The notes under the pieces are model-generated. The model was given only the letters and a program-made list of their open reading frames with translations, was not told the DNA's origin and searched no databases. From the IMG/VR virus record IMGVR_UViG_3300029448_000475, positions 1 through 22,784 of that record: a DNA stretch of 22,784 nucleotides; one strand, given 5' to 3'. How positions within the stretch are numbered: the first letter of the stretch is position 1; the number at the start of each line of letters is the position of its first letter. This DNA comes from a virus. The position numbers were made by a program, and so were the translations under genes. Below are positions 22,036-22,784 of this stretch, one piece after another.

Positions 22036-22784
22036 CTACGCTGCAAACGGATTATAACCGCTGTCAGCATTTTTCTGAGCCGGACGTAAGGTGTCCGAAA
22101 CAGTCTTAATACCCACCGCGCAATAACGCCAGGAATCGGCTGAATGCGAACTCCAATCATGAACAGGGGTGTTCCTAAAACTACGTAAACGCTCATTATA
22201 AGCGCGGTGATACTGCCTAAGAGCCTCGAGCCCAGGCTTGCACAACTCTGCATCAAACCAGCAACGAGGGAATAACATTTTTGCAGCATGTATCCCATCC
22301 TCTAGCGGCAATTTCGGAACGACCCTAAAATTAATCCCCAAGTCATAAGCAGCCTCTCGCCTAGACTTCCCAGTACTTAACTCTCGCACCTCAATGTCAT
22401 GCGGTGCATGATGCAATGAATATAAATATTCTTTCTGCTGCAGAACCTTCGCATAATGCGGCAAGCCCTCACCCCTATTCTCATAGTAATCGATCACATG
22501 AACAGCACGACCAACCTGTTGGACAAACCATATAACCGTACTGTCGTTTACGCCCAAATCCCAAAAAGTCTCTACCCTAACACTAGGATCATAAGGAACC
22601 GACGTTATGCGCCCCATCTCATGGAGCTCTTGTAACTCCTTGCCATATACAGCACCTGGTACATTCGCTACCCAAGAACACTCATACTCTTGTGCATACT
22701 GATCAGGGCTCATCATAGACGATGCGGCCTCTAATTCCTCATCATCCAGTATCCCTGTCTCACTTGCCTTGAATAAAGCAGTGT
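22036..22784 (-). CDS. terminase large subunit, C-terminal part (cut by right edge)
   Basis: The frame is open to the window edge. The first visible residues include LFKASETGILDDEELEAASS before MMSPDQYAQEYECSW, the usual region that links ATPase and nuclease domains in large terminases, so the Met at 22716 is internal and not the start. The RNase H-like nuclease domain follows: FWDLGVNDSTVIWFVQ carries the first catalytic Asp (codon 22560-22558), a later APHDIEVRE segment can supply the second acidic residue, and HDWSSHSADSWRY near the end carries the last one. The C-terminus is short (YNPFAA). The protein cuts concatemeric DNA and drives packaging through the portal. The ATPase domain lies outside the window. 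Confidence 0.93.
   Translation of the reverse strand, partial: TALFKASETGILDDEELEAASSMMSPDQYAQEYECSWVANVPGAVYGKELQELHEMGRITSVPYDPSVRVETFWDLGVNDSTVIWFVQQVGRAVHVIDYYENRGEGLPHYAKVLQQKEYLYSLHHAPHDIEVRELSTGKSRREAAYDLGINFRVVPKLPLEDGIHAAKMLFPRCWFDAELCKPGLEALRQYHRAYNERLRSFRNTPVHDWSSHSADSWRYCAVGIKTVSDTLRPAQKNADSGYNPFAA

Noticed and set aside
22029-22298. Minus-strand 89-residue hydrophobic ORF resembling a membrane protein
   Set aside because: It lies in a shifted frame inside the terminase nuclease domain, whose catalytic motifs clearly identify the true frame.
22714-22716. ATG at 22716 as the terminase start
   Set aside because: The frame stays open to the edge, and the upstream residues (GILDDEELEAASS) continue the usual terminase linker, so this Met is internal.

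Overview
The window is a stretch of a tailed-phage genome that looks like a marine-type podovirus infecting a Gram-negative bacterium. Every gene I can support lies on the minus strand, so the transcript reads from the right edge to the left edge. It is the late, virion-building half of the genome. I see no replication, integration, tRNA, CRISPR or host genes. The phage type is inferred from gene content: a T7 gp8-like head-tail connector, tail tubular proteins A and B, a set of internal virion proteins, and a fibre with a T7 gp17-like N-terminus. The order differs from T7 because terminase comes first here, and the capsid protein and the small Bbp19-like gene resemble the Bordetella phage BPP-1 group. 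The host species cannot be read from the window.

Layout in transcription order: (1) packaging and head, 22784 to 16918: terminase large subunit (cut by the window edge), two unknown proteins, portal, Bbp19-like protein, scaffold, a 145-base leader rich in hairpins, major capsid protein, and a probable decoration protein. (2) A strong intrinsic terminator at about 16885-16917, in a position like T7 T-phi, separates the head genes from the tail genes. (3) Tail tube and ejection proteins, 16871 to 6083: tubular A, tubular B, a gp14-sized internal protein, a 594-residue helical protein, a 781-residue protein with an unexpected C-terminal domain, a 61-residue protein, a second terminator, and a 1082-residue ejection-type protein. 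(4) Host recognition, 6086 to 1407: tail fibre, a seven-repeat putative beta-propeller, an 88-residue protein, a glycine-rich tip-like adhesin, and a tail assembly chaperone-like protein. (5) Small membrane and lysis-like genes, 1407 to the left edge: an XhlA-like protein, a protein with a C-terminal anchor, three very small overlapping genes not evident as long ORFs, an EF-hand membrane protein, and the first codons of another gene.

Genes are packed with almost no spacing. Six junctions are TAATG (stop and start share one base), three are ATGA, one is TGATG and one is TTGA, so translation is probably coupled along the transcript.

The most interesting observation is in the 781-residue protein. 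Its last 340 residues carry, in order and with matching local spacing, the signature motifs of the HhH-GPD (endonuclease III/Nth) DNA glycosylase fold: an LSPQ...N motif, LMGERHK (compare LPGVGRK in Nth), and IDTH (compare VDTH). If correct, this phage may carry a base-excision-type DNA glycosylase/AP-lyase domain within its ejection-protein cluster, possibly inside the virion. Other points worth checking are the structured capsid leader with a T7-promoter-like string, a terminator directly upstream of the largest gene, a calcium-binding holin candidate, and a TTG-started micro-gene.
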